From Streptomyces sp. NBC_00878 (lineage in GTDB: Bacteria; Actinomycetota; Actinomycetes; Streptomycetales; Streptomycetaceae), in contig NZ_JAPEOK010000001.1 in assembly GCF_026341515.1 (NCBI RefSeq), positions 2,976,001-3,040,000 of the forward strand: a stretch of DNA of 64,000 nt, in the 5' to 3' direction. The notes beneath the pieces were generated by a model that worked only from the letters and a program-made list of their open reading frames with translations, was not told where the DNA came from and did no database searches. The translations under genes were made by a program, and so were the position numbers. This document shows, piece by piece, positions 35,504 through 46,703 of the stretch. Numbering within the stretch: position 1 is the first letter of the stretch; every line of letters begins with the position of its first letter.

Positions 35504-37951
35504 TCACTGGCGCAACGTGTCCTCCAGCGCCCGCGCCACCGAAGCCGCCTGCTCCCCCGGCAACGGCGCCCCGTCAGGCCCCGTCACATAAAAGGCGTCC
35601 ACCGCGTTCGCGCCCAGCGTGGAGACATGGGCGCTGCGGACCCGTACGTGGGCCTTCTCCAGGGCGCGCCCGATCCTGTGCAGCAGCCCAGGCGCGTCAT
35701 GGGCCCGCACCTCGATGACCGTGGCGAGCCGGGATCCGGCGGAGGCCACGGTCACCCGGGCCGGCGGCGCCACGATGCCCCGCCGACGCGGGTACGCGGC
35801 GTCCCGCTCGGCGAGCTTCGCGGCGATGTCGAGCGAGCCGTCGAGGGCGCGTACGAGATCGGCGCGCAGGCGGGCGGCCTGTGGCAGCGAGCCGTACTCG
35901 GCGGCGACCCGCCAGTCGAGGAGCAGGACGGAGCCCTGGACGTCGTCGGGCAGCTCCAGGGCGCGCAGTTCCGCCGCGCGCACGGTGAGCCGGTGCATGG
36001 CGAGGACGCCCGCGACCGCGGGCAGGACACCCTCCTGGTCGGGCACCGCGATGAGCAGTTCCACGCCGAGGGGCTCCGGGTCGCCGGACGGCTCCTCGGT
36101 GGGCGGTTCGGTCTGGGCGCGCAGCGCGAGTACGGGTCCGCCGGTGCGGAACGCCTCGATGGCGAGCCGCTCCTGCTCGGCGGTGGGCGCGGCTGCCTCG
36201 GGCTCCTCGGGGGTGTCCCCGGCGAGCACGGCGGAGACCCGCTTGACCAGGTCGGCGACGAGGGAAGCGCGCCACGACGACCAGGCGGCGGGCCCGGTGG
36301 CCAGCGCGTCGGCCTCGGTCAGCGCGTGCAGCAGCTCCAGCGTGCCCTGCGAGCCGACCGCCTCGGCCACCGAGCGCACGGTCGCCGGGTCCTCCAGGTC
36401 GCGCCGGGTGGCTGTCTCGATGAGCAGCAGATGATGGCGTACGAGGGTGGCGAGCACCGCCACGTCCGTGCGGTCGAAGCCGATCCGGGCCGCCACGTCC
36501 CGCGCGATGATCTCGCCGGCCACGGAGTGGTCGCCGGGCCAGCCCTTGCCGATGTCGTGCAGCAGGGCGGAGACCAGCAGCAGGTCGGGGCGGTGGACGC
36601 GGCGGGTGAACTCCGCGGCGCGGACGGCCGTCTCGATCAGGTGGCGGTCGACGGTCCAGATGTGGACGGCGTTGCGCTGGGGGCGGCAGCGGACGCGCTC
36701 CCAGTCGGGCAGCAGCCGGGTGATGAGGCCTTCGGCCTCCAGAGCCTCCCAGACCTCGATGGTCGAGGGGCCCGAGCCGAGCAGCGTGACGAGCTGCTCG
36801 CGGGCCTCGGCGGGCCAGGGCGTGGGCAGCGGGCGAACCCCGGCGGCCATGCGGCGGACCGCGTGCAGGGAGAGGGGCAGGCCCGCCTGGGCGGCCGCGG
36901 CGGCGGCGCGCAGCGGCAGTACGGGGTCGCGGTCGGGGCGGGCGGCGCGGGCGAGGACGACCTCGCCGTCCTGCTCGACGACGCCCTCGGCCAGCGGTGA
37001 GCGCTCGGCGGTCGGCTTGCCGCCGCCCAGCATGGCGCGCAGCCGCGGCCGGACGGCGCGCGACCGCAACACGCGCCCCACCTCGCGCCAGGTGACATCA
37101 CTGGCGTACGAGACGACGCGGGCGGCCTCGTACACCTGGCGCAGCAGTGTGTCGGCGTCGAGCAGTCCGAGTTCGGCGGCGACCTGGTCCTGTTCCTGGA
37201 GGGAGAGGCGGTCGGTGGCACGGCCGGTGGCGAGGTGCAGGGCGTCACGGACGTCGAGGAGGCGCCTGCGGGCGTCGGCGAGGCCCTCGCGCGGGGCGTC
37301 GGCGAGCCAGGAGGCGGCGACGGCGCGCAGTGCGGTGGCGTCGCGCAGGCCGCCGCGCGCTTCCTTGAGGTCGGGTTCGAGGAGGAACTGCAGCTCGCCC
37401 TGGCGTTCGGCGCGTTCGGCGCACAGCTCCTGGAGTTCGGGGAGACGTTTCGGCGCCTGGTTGCGCCAGTCGGCGAGGACGGCCGTGCGCAGCCCGGCGG
37501 TGAGGCCGAGGTCGCCGGCGATGTGCCGGGCGTCGAGCAGTCCGAGCTGGACCTTGAGGTCCTCGCCCGCGGTCTTGCGTGCCTCGGCGGGCGTACGGAC
37601 GGAGTGGTCGAGGTCGAGGCCGAGGTCCCAGACCGGGTACCAGATGCGGTCGGCGAGCGAGGCCACCGTGCCGGGGTCGGCGCTGCCATCGTGCAGGAGG
37701 AGCAGGTCGAGGTCGCTGCGTGGGGAGAGTTCGCCGCGGCCGTAGCCGCCGACGGCGACGAGCGAGATGCCGCGCAGCTGGTCGGCGCCCGCGTCGAACA
37801 GGCCGGACAGCCAGTCGTCGGTCAGTTCGGCGAGGGCCGAACGGCGCGGCGGCCCGGACTGCGCCTCCTCCTGGAGAAGGCGCAGCCGGGCCGCCGCATA
37901 GCCGCTGGGTCCCGAGTCCTCTGCTTCCGTGCGCACGTCCGTGCTCGTCAC
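35504..37951 (-). CDS. glnD: PII nucleotidylyltransferase GlnD
   Basis: 815-residue bifunctional enzyme that modifies and demodifies the PII protein. N-terminal nucleotidyltransferase with VGGYGRGELSPRSDLDLLLL, HD hydrolase with VSALLHDIGKGWPGDHS, then two C-terminal ACT domains that sense glutamine in relatives. In Streptomyces GlnD is reported to adenylylate GlnK rather than uridylylate it. GTG at 37951 has AGGAG upstream. It lies 22 bases after glnK, third gene of amtB-glnK-glnD. Confidence 0.94.
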   Translation of the reverse strand: MTSTDVRTEAEDSGPSGYAAARLRLLQEEAQSGPPRRSALAELTDDWLSGLFDAGADQLRGISLVAVGGYGRGELSPRSDLDLLLLHDGSADPGTVASLADRIWYPVWDLGLDLDHSVRTPAEARKTAGEDLKVQLGLLDARHIAGDLGLTAGLRTAVLADWRNQAPKRLPELQELCAERAERQGELQFLLEPDLKEARGGLRDATALRAVAASWLADAPREGLADARRRLLDVRDALHLATGRATDRLSLQEQDQVAAELGLLDADTLLRQVYEAARVVSYASDVTWREVGRVLRSRAVRPRLRAMLGGGKPTAERSPLAEGVVEQDGEVVLARAARPDRDPVLPLRAAAAAAQAGLPLSLHAVRRMAAGVRPLPTPWPAEAREQLVTLLGSGPSTIEVWEALEAEGLITRLLPDWERVRCRPQRNAVHIWTVDRHLIETAVRAAEFTRRVHRPDLLLVSALLHDIGKGWPGDHSVAGEIIARDVAARIGFDRTDVAVLATLVRHHLLLIETATRRDLEDPATVRSVAEAVGSQGTLELLHALTEADALATGPAAWSSWRASLVADLVKRVSAVLAGDTPEEPEAAAPTAEQERLAIEAFRTGGPVLALRAQTEPPTEEPSGDPEPLGVELLIAVPDQEGVLPAVAGVLAMHRLTVRAAELRALELPDDVQGSVLLLDWRVAAEYGSLPQAARLRADLVRALDGSLDIAAKLAERDAAYPRRRGIVAPPARVTVASAGSRLATVIEVRAHDAPGLLHRIGRALEKAHVRVRSAHVSTLGANAVDAFYVTGPDGAPLPGEQAASVARALEDTLRQ

Positions 37952-37973
37952 CCAGTGGCTCCTGTTCTTCTGT

Positions 37974-39701
<1,728 letters not shown>

Positions 39702-39768
39702 TCATGAGGGGTGGGCCGGTTATGGGCCAGAGATTGGCGCAGCGCGGTTTCGACCGGCGCCCCTCGAT

Positions 39769-39804
39769 GTTTCGCCGCAGTGACGAAGAGGTCCTGTGTG
39801 TTAC
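39769..39804 (-). promoter_or_regulatory. Candidate GlnR box upstream of amtB
   Basis: On the minus strand: GTAAC-n6-GACCT, four bases, then GTCAC-n6-GAAAC. The second half fits the Streptomyces GlnR consensus gTnAC-n6-GaAAc exactly and the first partly. GlnR control of amtB-glnK-glnD is established in S. coelicolor, which supports the call. The surrounding spacer 39650-39963 holds no gene. Confidence 0.65.
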
Positions 39805-39963
39805 GGGTCGATGAACTGGCTGATGTCGGTCCGCGCGATCGTTATCGTGGCGCAACCTTCGGCGGAGGTATGGAACCGGCCGCGGTCGACCGTCCGATGA
39901 CCTGGCATATGGGGGAGCCGAGTCGGGCTGTTATGGACGGCGGCCGCGGCCGGGGCACTGGGG

Positions 39964-41439
39964 TCAGACCGCCTCGGCGGTCTCTGGCAGATCGACGGCG
40001 AGCTGCTCGGTCAGGTCCACGACCGCGGCGAGATCCCCGAAATCGCGTACAGCCGTGTCGACGGTTTTTCGGATACGAGTGTTGACGCGCTCGGAGCGCA
40101 CCTTCTTGGCGACCTTGAGGGCCTGGCGCACCAGGACCGTGCTCTGCTCGGCCTCCTGTCGGAGCAGGTGCACCGTGCCCATTCCGACGAGGTTGAGCGC
40201 GAGCGAACGCTGGTGCTCGGTGTCCTTCTCGAAGAGGTCGACGGCCTGCTGCATGACGGGCTCGGCCAGCGAGGCGTACGTGGGGCTGCGGCCCGCTACG
40301 TAGGCGAGGTCGCGGAAGGAGTGGGCGTTCTCGCCGTGCAGCTCGGCCTCGGAGAAGAAGCGGATCCAGTCGGGCTCGGGCTCGTCGAACTCGACGGCTT
40401 CGGCGAAGACGTCCTCGGCCATCCGGACGGCCCGCTTGCACTTGCCGGGCTGCCCCATGTTGGCGTAGGCCCGGGCCTCCATCGCATACAGCATGGACTG
40501 GGTGCGCGGGCTCGCGCAGTCCCGGCTTCCGTACTGTGCGAGGTGGATCAGTTCCAGTGCGTCGTCGGGCCGGCCGAGGTGGATCATCTGGCGGCTCATG
40601 CTGGAGAGGATGTACGAGCCGAGGGGCTTGTCGACGGCTTCCTTGGCGGCGTGCAGGGCGAGGACGAAGTACTTCTGGGCGGTGGGCTGGAGCCCGACGT
40701 CGTAGCTCATCCAGCCGGCCAGCTCGGCCAGCTCGGCGGCGACCTTGAACAGACGCCTGGTGGTGACCTCGGGCTGGGGCTCCTGGAGGAGGTCGGTCAC
40801 CTCGTGCAGCTGGCCGACGACCGCCTTGCGGCGCAGACCGCCGCCGCACTGGGCGTCCCACTGGCGGAACATCACCGTGGTGGATTCGAGGAGGTCCAGC
40901 TCGGGCAGGGAGAGCCGGCCGGGGCGGCGCGAGGCGGCGGCGGACTCGGGCTGCTCTCGGGGGGCGACGGGGCTGGGCACCAGCCAGCGCTGCATGGGCT
41001 CGATCAGCGAGGGTCCCGCGGACAGGGCCAGTGACGTGCCGAGGAAGCCGCGCCGCGCCAGCATCAGGTCGCTGCGCGAGAACTCACCGATCAGGGCGAC
41101 GGTCTGCGGACCGGTCCAGGGCAGGTCGACGCCGGACACGGACGGTGACTGGTGCGGGGCGCGCAGGCCCAGGTCCTCGACGGCGACGACACAGCCGAAG
41201 CGCTCGGAGAACAGCTCGGAGAGGATGCGCGGGATCGGCTCGCGAGGGTTCTCCCCGTCCAGCCAGCGGCGGACGCGCGAGGTGTCCGTCGAGATGTGGT
41301 TGGCTCCCAACTGGCGTGCTCGGCGGTTCACTTGACGCGCCAGCTCACCCTTGGACCAACCGCTGCGCACGAACCACGAGCCCAGCAGCTCATTGGGGCG
41401 CTTCTCAGCGTTCGTCCCGCCTCCGCCGTTGCCGCCCAC
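39964..41439 (-). CDS. nsdA: NsdA, negative regulator of development and antibiotic production
   Basis: 491 residues. The N-terminal part has an XRE-like helix-turn-helix feel (WSKGELARQVNRRARQLG, TSRVRRWLDGENPREPIP), followed by an Arg-rich RRGFLGTSLALSAG hydrophobic stretch and TPR-like helical repeats to the C-terminus (LGSYILSSMSRQMIHLGRPDDALELI). NsdA represses sporulation and antibiotics in S. coelicolor and neighbours amtB there, as here. GTG at 41439 is my choice; the open frame extends further upstream without clear similarity. Confidence 0.88.
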   Translation of the reverse strand: MGGNGGGGTNAEKRPNELLGSWFVRSGWSKGELARQVNRRARQLGANHISTDTSRVRRWLDGENPREPIPRILSELFSERFGCVVAVEDLGLRAPHQSPSVSGVDLPWTGPQTVALIGEFSRSDLMLARRGFLGTSLALSAGPSLIEPMQRWLVPSPVAPREQPESAAASRRPGRLSLPELDLLESTTVMFRQWDAQCGGGLRRKAVVGQLHEVTDLLQEPQPEVTTRRLFKVAAELAELAGWMSYDVGLQPTAQKYFVLALHAAKEAVDKPLGSYILSSMSRQMIHLGRPDDALELIHLAQYGSRDCASPRTQSMLYAMEARAYANMGQPGKCKRAVRMAEDVFAEAVEFDEPEPDWIRFFSEAELHGENAHSFRDLAYVAGRSPTYASLAEPVMQQAVDLFEKDTEHQRSLALNLVGMGTVHLLRQEAEQSTVLVRQALKVAKKVRSERVNTRIRKTVDTAVRDFGDLAAVVDLTEQLAVDLPETAEAV

Positions 41440-41877
41440 TGGAACGCCCCCATCCCTGAACCCACTTGTGCGCTGTGTGCGCCAAGCCCTACCAGAATGC
41501 CGGTACATATGGTCGTCCGTCCGGCGGTTCCCACCCATCGAACGAGGAGCCGAGTTGCCTCCGGCATACCCACGAGTGCATGCGTCCCCAGGCCTCGTGC
41601 ACACACGGTAATCCTACGATCACCCGTCCAGCCATGGCGATCCCGGAAACGCCACCATTCGCCACCCCTTCGAATGAACTCCCGGTGGCCTGTTCGCGAT
41701 TCACTTGACACATGACGGCCGGGAGTGGGCGGAGCGATGCACGCCGGGGCGCGCGAAGCCGCACGCACCACCCGTGACACCACCGGGCGCCGCATGGACC
41801 GCGCAGCGACGGGAACAGAGAGTTACGTTGCCATTCCGTCACGTAACCACCGGCGCGCTGGACCCGTTGGAGGGGGC
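41440..41877. other. Divergent promoter region between nsdA and prim-pol-like gene
   Basis: 438 bases without a supported gene. On the minus strand TAGGAT (41611-41616) is a plausible -10 for nsdA, giving a leader of about 165 bases. On the plus strand TTGACA occurs near 41704-41709 but with no matching -10. Confidence 0.45.
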
Positions 41878-42531
41878 ATGGGCTTCACGATCGGCGGCAT
41901 CCGCGAAATCCGGTCCGGCACGCGTCGCCGCGGCCGCTCCTCGGAGTGCACGGCCGTGGCCGAGTTCACCGGACTGTGGGGCTGGGACGTGGTGCCCGGC
42001 GCCCGGGCGGCCGCGGGTACGTGCTCGTGCGGCCGGACCGACTGCCCGGCACCCGGCGCGCACCCCCTGGACTTCGCCCCCGTCGTCCCGGCCGGCGCCA
42101 CGCTCGACGAGGCGACGCGGGCCTGGGGCGAGTTCCCCGGCGCCGCGGTGATGCTCCCCGTGGGCCGCGCCTTCGACGTCATCGAGGTCGCCGAGCCGGC
42201 CGGCCGCCGCGCTTTGGTCCGCCTCGAACGCATGGGGCTCCCGCTGGGCCCCGTCGCCGCCACCCCGGACGGCCGTGTCCACTTCTTCGTCGCCCCCGGC
42301 GCCGCGGCCGAACTGCCCGAGCTGCTCTACCGCATGGGCTGGGACGACGCCGCGCTCGACCTGCACGGCCTGGGCCCCGGTGCGTACATCACGGCCCCGC
42401 CCTCCGACCGCGCGGGCCTCGGCCCGGTCCACTGGCTCCGCTCCCCCGCCCTCGACTCGGCCACGAAGCCGCCGACGGCACGGCTGTTGCTGGGGACACT
42501 GGCGTACGTGGCACACCGGTCGCGTGCATAG
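41878..42531 (+). CDS. Degenerate prim-pol (bifunctional primase/polymerase N-terminal-like) protein
   Basis: 217 residues starting MGFTIGGIREI. It resembles the bifunctional DNA primase/polymerase domain: a substrate-like CSCGRTDCPAPGAHP zinc-type segment, WGEFPGAAVMLPVGRAFDVIEV and TPDGRVHFFVAPG. The acidic DxD expected after the core strand appears as EVAE, so catalysis is doubtful. I recall relatives encoded beside nsdA/ftsY in Streptomyces. GGAGGGGGC lies directly before the ATG at 41878, which decides this start over the longer frame. Confidence 0.72.
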   Translation: MGFTIGGIREIRSGTRRRGRSSECTAVAEFTGLWGWDVVPGARAAAGTCSCGRTDCPAPGAHPLDFAPVVPAGATLDEATRAWGEFPGAAVMLPVGRAFDVIEVAEPAGRRALVRLERMGLPLGPVAATPDGRVHFFVAPGAAAELPELLYRMGWDDAALDLHGLGPGAYITAPPSDRAGLGPVHWLRSPALDSATKPPTARLLLGTLAYVAHRSRA

Positions 42532-42543
42532 ACCAACCCAGAC

Positions 42544-42586
42544 GGAAAGGTCCCACTCCATCTGCACCATGGAATGGGACCTTTCC
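42544..42586. terminator. Bidirectional terminator between prim-pol-like gene and ftsY
   Basis: GGAAAGGTCCCACTCCAT (42544-42561) and ATGGAATGGGACCTTTCC (42569-42586): 18-bp stem with one mismatch and a 7-base loop, between convergent genes. Confidence 0.85.
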
Positions 42587-42613
42587 TCGCGTACGCACCT
42601 CTCGTACGGGACG

Positions 42614-43825
42614 TCACTCTCCGATAAGGGCATCCACGAACGCTTCCGGCTCGAACGGGGCCAGGTCGTCCGCGCCCTCGCCGAGACCGACGAGCTTGAC
42701 GGGTACGCCCAGTTCGCGCTGGACGGCGATGACGATGCCGCCCTTGGCCGTGCCGTCGAGCTTGGTCAGGACGATGCCGGTGATGTCGACGACCTCGGCG
42801 AAGACCCGGGCCTGGACCAGACCGTTCTGACCGGTCGTGGCGTCCAGGACGAGCAGCACCTCGTCCAGCGGGGCGTGCTTCTCGACGACGCGCTTGACCT
42901 TGCCGAGCTCGTCCATGAGACCGGTCTTTGTGTGCAGCCGGCCCGCGGTGTCGATGAGCACGACGTCCGCGCCCTCCTGGATGCCTTCCTTCACGGCGTC
43001 GAAGGCGATGGACGCGGGGTCGCCGCCCTCGGGACCGCGTACGGTACGGGCGCCGACGCGCTCGCCCCAGGTCTGCAGCTGGTCGGCGGCGGCGGCACGG
43101 AAGGTGTCGGCCGCGCCGAGCACCACGTGCTTGCCGTCGGCGACGAGCACGCGCGCGAGCTTGCCGGTGGTGGTGGTCTTGCCGGTGCCGTTGACCCCGA
43201 CGACCATCACGATGCCCGGGGTGTCCAGACCGGACTCGGTGTTCACCGTGCGGTCGAAGTCGGGCACGAGGAGGGTGAGCAGCTCCTCGCGCAGCAGGGC
43301 TCGCAGCTCGTCGGGCGTCCGCGTGCCGAGCACCCTCACCCGCTCGCGCAGCCGCTCGACCAGCTCCTGGGTGGGCTGCACGCCGACGTCGGCGGTGAGC
43401 AGCGTGTCCTCGATCTCCTCCCAGGTGTCCTCGTCGAGGTGCTCGCGCGAGAGGAGCGTGAGCAGCCCCTTGCCGAGCGCGTTCTGCGAGCGGGAGAGGC
43501 GGGCGCGCAGGCGCACCAGGCGGCCGGCGGTCGGCTCCGGGACCTCGACCGGGGGCGCTTCGACGACCGGCGCGGGTTCGTCGACGGCGACCGGCGCGGC
43601 CGCCGAGGTGTCCGGAAGATCCACCTCCTCAATCGTGCGGCGCGGTTCGTCGCGCGGCGTCTCGGCCTCGTCGCCGATATGCGGCTCGGCCGGCGGGGCG
43701 GTGATGTCGGGGGCGGCGGGGGGCGACGGGGGCGGCTGCTTCCGCTTGCGGCTGCCGATGACGAGCCCGCCGAGCGCGCCGATCACGACCACGGCGATGA
43801 CTACAGCAAGGATGACGATGTCCAT
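42614..43825 (-). CDS. ftsY: Signal recognition particle receptor FtsY
   Basis: 403 residues. N-terminal hydrophobic anchor IVILAVVIAVVVIGALGGLV, then a Pro/Glu/Ala-rich acidic A domain (to about residue 100), N domain and G domain with GVNGTGKTTTTGKLA, DTAGRLHTK and TKLDGTAKGG. The membrane anchor at the N-terminus is typical of actinobacterial FtsY. It receives ribosomes from Ffh, encoded 7 kb away. Confidence 0.97.
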   Translation of the reverse strand: MDIVILAVVIAVVVIGALGGLVIGSRKRKQPPPSPPAAPDITAPPAEPHIGDEAETPRDEPRRTIEEVDLPDTSAAAPVAVDEPAPVVEAPPVEVPEPTAGRLVRLRARLSRSQNALGKGLLTLLSREHLDEDTWEEIEDTLLTADVGVQPTQELVERLRERVRVLGTRTPDELRALLREELLTLLVPDFDRTVNTESGLDTPGIVMVVGVNGTGKTTTTGKLARVLVADGKHVVLGAADTFRAAAADQLQTWGERVGARTVRGPEGGDPASIAFDAVKEGIQEGADVVLIDTAGRLHTKTGLMDELGKVKRVVEKHAPLDEVLLVLDATTGQNGLVQARVFAEVVDITGIVLTKLDGTAKGGIVIAVQRELGVPVKLVGLGEGADDLAPFEPEAFVDALIGE

Positions 43826-44259
43826 AACAGCTCCAGTATGGCGTGACCTCCCGCCCGGCCGTTCGTTGCCGGCGCGGGGCCGCGTGCCCCACGGGGCCGG
43901 GCCGGCCCGCCGCCCGACCTTACGTCCCTACGTCACCCGGAAGCCCCTCAGGGGCTCCAGTCACCACGCGCCGGCAGCCGGATGCACGCCACCGCACACC
44001 TTCGCCACCGACAGGCCGCCGCTCACCATGAGCGCGAGTGCCCGGCCGTGACGACGACCGGGAATCCGCCGCCCGGTCTCCTGATCCGGGTGCACCGATC
44101 CGGACGACTGATCCGATCCACTCATCCGGTCCACCGATCCCGTCGCCCACTCTGGCCGTCTGACGCTCCGTCAGCTACCGTCCCCTGCACCGGAACCACG
44201 GAACCACCACATCACGAAGCCACCGACACCCCACCCGCTCGGCGAAGGGGGAATCTCCC
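43826..44259. other. Divergent spacer between ftsY and LLM oxidoreductase with GATCCG repeats
   Basis: 434 bases, no supported gene. At 44091-44150 the motif GATCCG or a near copy (ATCCGG, GATCCC) recurs about six times within 60 bases, often preceded by CT or CACC. Function is unknown; an iterated operator is possible. The ribosome site AAGGGGG lies before 44260. Confidence 0.45.
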
Positions 44260-45234
44260 ATGCCCGCAACGGTCGTACGTTTCAACCTCGTTGAGCCCGA
44301 CGCCACACCCGCCTCGCTCAGCGCCCGCTACAAGGCCGCCCTGGAGATGGCGACTTACGCCGACGACCGCGGGATGACCACCGTGCAGACCGAGGAGCAC
44401 CACGGCGTCGCCAACAACTGGCTGCCGTCGCCGTTCGCCTTCGCGGGCGCGGTCTTCGGCGCGACCCGCCGCATCGCGGTCACCGTCTCGGCGATCATCG
44501 GCCCGCTGCACGATCCGCTGCGGCTGGCCGAGGACATCGCCGTACTGGACCTGCTGAGCGGCGGCCGGCTGATCACGGTCGCGGGGATCGGCTACCGGCC
44601 CGAGGAGTACGCGCTGTTCGACGTGGAGTGGAAGCGGCGCGGCCGTCTCCAGGACGAGCTCCTGGAGACGCTGCTGAAGGCGTGGACCGGCGAGGAGTTC
44701 GAGTACCGCGGCCGTACGGTACGGGTCACCCCGCGCCCCTTCTCGGATCCGCACCCCCTGCTGCTGGTCGGCGGCTCCTCCAGGGCGGCGGCCCGGCGCG
44801 CGGCGCGGCTCGGACTGCCGTTCTTCCCGAGCGCGCATCTGCCGGAGCTGGAGGCCTACTACAAGGAGCGGCTGGTCGAGTACGGCACACAGGGCTGGAC
44901 CATGATGCCCTCGGCGGTCACCCCGCTCCTGCACCTCGCCGAGGATCCGGACCGGGCCTGGGCCGACCACGGCGAGCACTTCCTGCACGAGGCGAGGACG
45001 TACGCCTCCTGGCAGTCGTCCGACATCCGCTCGGCGGTGCGGTCGGCGGCCACGACGGTCGACGAACTGCGCGCCGAGGGCGTCTACCGGATCGTGACGC
45101 CGGACGAGTGCCTGTCGGAGGGCCTCGACAGCTACGTACTGCATCCGCTGTCCGGCGGGATGCCGCTCGACGAGGGCTGGCGCAGCATGCACCTGTTCTG
45201 CGAGAACGTGCTGCCCCGGCTCAAGGGGCGCTAG
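44260..45234 (+). CDS. LLM class flavin-dependent oxidoreductase
   Basis: 324-residue luciferase-like monooxygenase or reductase with a TIM-barrel fold using FMN or F420. ADDRGMTTVQTEEHHG and LRLAEDIAVLDLLSGGRLITVAGIGYRPEEY match the family, and LLLVGGSSRAAARRAARLGLPFF is the C-terminal part. Substrate is unknown. ATG with AAGGGGG upstream. It is convergent with glcP; the two stops share CTAG. Confidence 0.88.
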   Translation: MPATVVRFNLVEPDATPASLSARYKAALEMATYADDRGMTTVQTEEHHGVANNWLPSPFAFAGAVFGATRRIAVTVSAIIGPLHDPLRLAEDIAVLDLLSGGRLITVAGIGYRPEEYALFDVEWKRRGRLQDELLETLLKAWTGEEFEYRGRTVRVTPRPFSDPHPLLLVGGSSRAAARRAARLGLPFFPSAHLPELEAYYKERLVEYGTQGWTMMPSAVTPLLHLAEDPDRAWADHGEHFLHEARTYASWQSSDIRSAVRSAATTVDELRAEGVYRIVTPDECLSEGLDSYVLHPLSGGMPLDEGWRSMHLFCENVLPRLKGR

Positions 45235-46649
45235 CCCATCTCCTCCAGGGTCTTGCCCTTCGTCTCCGTCACGAACTTGAGCACGAACGGGATGGAGAGC
45301 GCGGCGAAGACCGTGTAGATCACGTAGGTCATGGAGAGGTTCCAGTCGGCCAGCGACGGGAAGCTCGCGGTGATGGCCCAGTTGGCTATCCACTGCGCGG
45401 AGGCGGCGACACCGAGGGCGGCGGCGCGGAGCCTGTTCGGGAACATCTCGCCGAGGAAGACCCAGACGACGACACCCCAGGAGAGGGCGAAGAAGAGGAC
45501 GAAGACGTGGGCGGCGATCAGGGCGACCCAGCCCTGGGTGGCCGGCAGCTTTCCGTCGACGAGGTCGAAGGAGAAGGCCCAGGCTTCCAGGGCGAGCCCG
45601 ACGACCATGCCCACGGAGCCGATGAGCGCGAGCGGCCTGCGACCGATCCGGTCGACGAAGATCATGGCGATGACGGTGCCGACGATGTTGATGATCGACG
45701 TCGTGAACGAGTAGAAGAACGACTCGGAGGGGTCGACGCCGACCGACTGCCACAGCGTCGAGGAGTAGTAGAAGGCGACGTTGATGCCGACGAACTGCTG
45801 GAAGACCGAGAGGCCGATGCCGATCCAGACGATCGGCTTGAAGAAGAAGCTGCCGCCGAGCAGGTCCCTGAAGACCGACTTGTGCTCGCTCTTCATGGCG
45901 TGCTCGATCTCGGCGACGCGGGCATCGAGGTCGATCTTGTCGCCCTCGACCTCCTTGAGCACCTCACGGGCGCGCTCGTCCCGGCCCGCGGAGATCAGGA
46001 AGCGCGGCGACTCGGGGATCGCGAAGGAGAGCAGCCCGTACAGCACGGCCGGGATGACCATGACACCGAGCATGACCTGCCACGCCTCCAGGCCCATGAT
46101 CTCGCCGCGCTGGTCGCCGTCGGCGGCGTTCAGGATGCCCCAGTTGACCAGCTGCGAGATGGCGATGCCGATGACGATGGCGGCCTGCTGGAAGGAGCCG
46201 AGCCGTCCGCGGTACGCGGCGGGGGCGACCTCGGCGATGTAGGCCGGGCCGATGACCGAGGCCATACCGATGGCGAATCCGCCGATGACCCGCCAGAAGG
46301 CCAGGTCGTACAGGGCGAAGGGAAGCGCGGACCCGACGGCGCTGGCAGTGAACAGCGCGGCCGAGATCTGCATGCAGCGGATCCGGCCGATGCGGTCGGC
46401 GATCCGGCCCGCGGTGGCGGCGCCGATCGCACAGCCGATCAGCGCGATGGCGATGACCTGGGCCAGGGCCGCGGAGCCGATGTCGTAGCGGTCCCGGATG
46501 GCCTCGACGGCGCCGTTGATCACGGCACTGTCGTAGCCGAAGAGGAAACCGCCCATCGCGGCCGCCGCCGCGATGAAGATGACGTGCCCGAGATGTTCGG
46601 GTTGAGCCTCACGGGCTCCTGACGTGAGTGCCTGTGCTGAGCTGGTCAC
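45231..46649 (-). CDS. glcP: Major glucose permease GlcP (MFS sugar porter)
   Basis: 472-residue, 12-helix sugar/proton symporter. Signatures: GGFLFGYDSAVINGA, AGRIADRIGRIRCM after helix 2, RVIGGFAIGMASVIGPAYIAEVAPAAYRGRLGS, PESPRFL, DRIGRRPL and the C-terminal VTETKGKTLEEMG. GlcP is the main glucose transporter in S. coelicolor and is found near smc and ftsY there, supporting the symbol. GTG start with AGGAG upstream. Two palindromes in the promoter region suggest control by a repressor. Confidence 0.92.
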   Translation of the reverse strand: MTSSAQALTSGAREAQPEHLGHVIFIAAAAAMGGFLFGYDSAVINGAVEAIRDRYDIGSAALAQVIAIALIGCAIGAATAGRIADRIGRIRCMQISAALFTASAVGSALPFALYDLAFWRVIGGFAIGMASVIGPAYIAEVAPAAYRGRLGSFQQAAIVIGIAISQLVNWGILNAADGDQRGEIMGLEAWQVMLGVMVIPAVLYGLLSFAIPESPRFLISAGRDERAREVLKEVEGDKIDLDARVAEIEHAMKSEHKSVFRDLLGGSFFFKPIVWIGIGLSVFQQFVGINVAFYYSSTLWQSVGVDPSESFFYSFTTSIINIVGTVIAMIFVDRIGRRPLALIGSVGMVVGLALEAWAFSFDLVDGKLPATQGWVALIAAHVFVLFFALSWGVVVWVFLGEMFPNRLRAAALGVAASAQWIANWAITASFPSLADWNLSMTYVIYTVFAALSIPFVLKFVTETKGKTLEEMG

Positions 46650-46703
46650 ATGAACTCCTCGGGCCCCGGCAACGCTGCCGGGGCGAAAGTAAGCCCTTCC
46701 AGA

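Noticed and set aside
43826..44259. A small gene between ftsY and the LLM gene
   Set aside because: Short frames here have no ribosome site, no motif and atypical composition.
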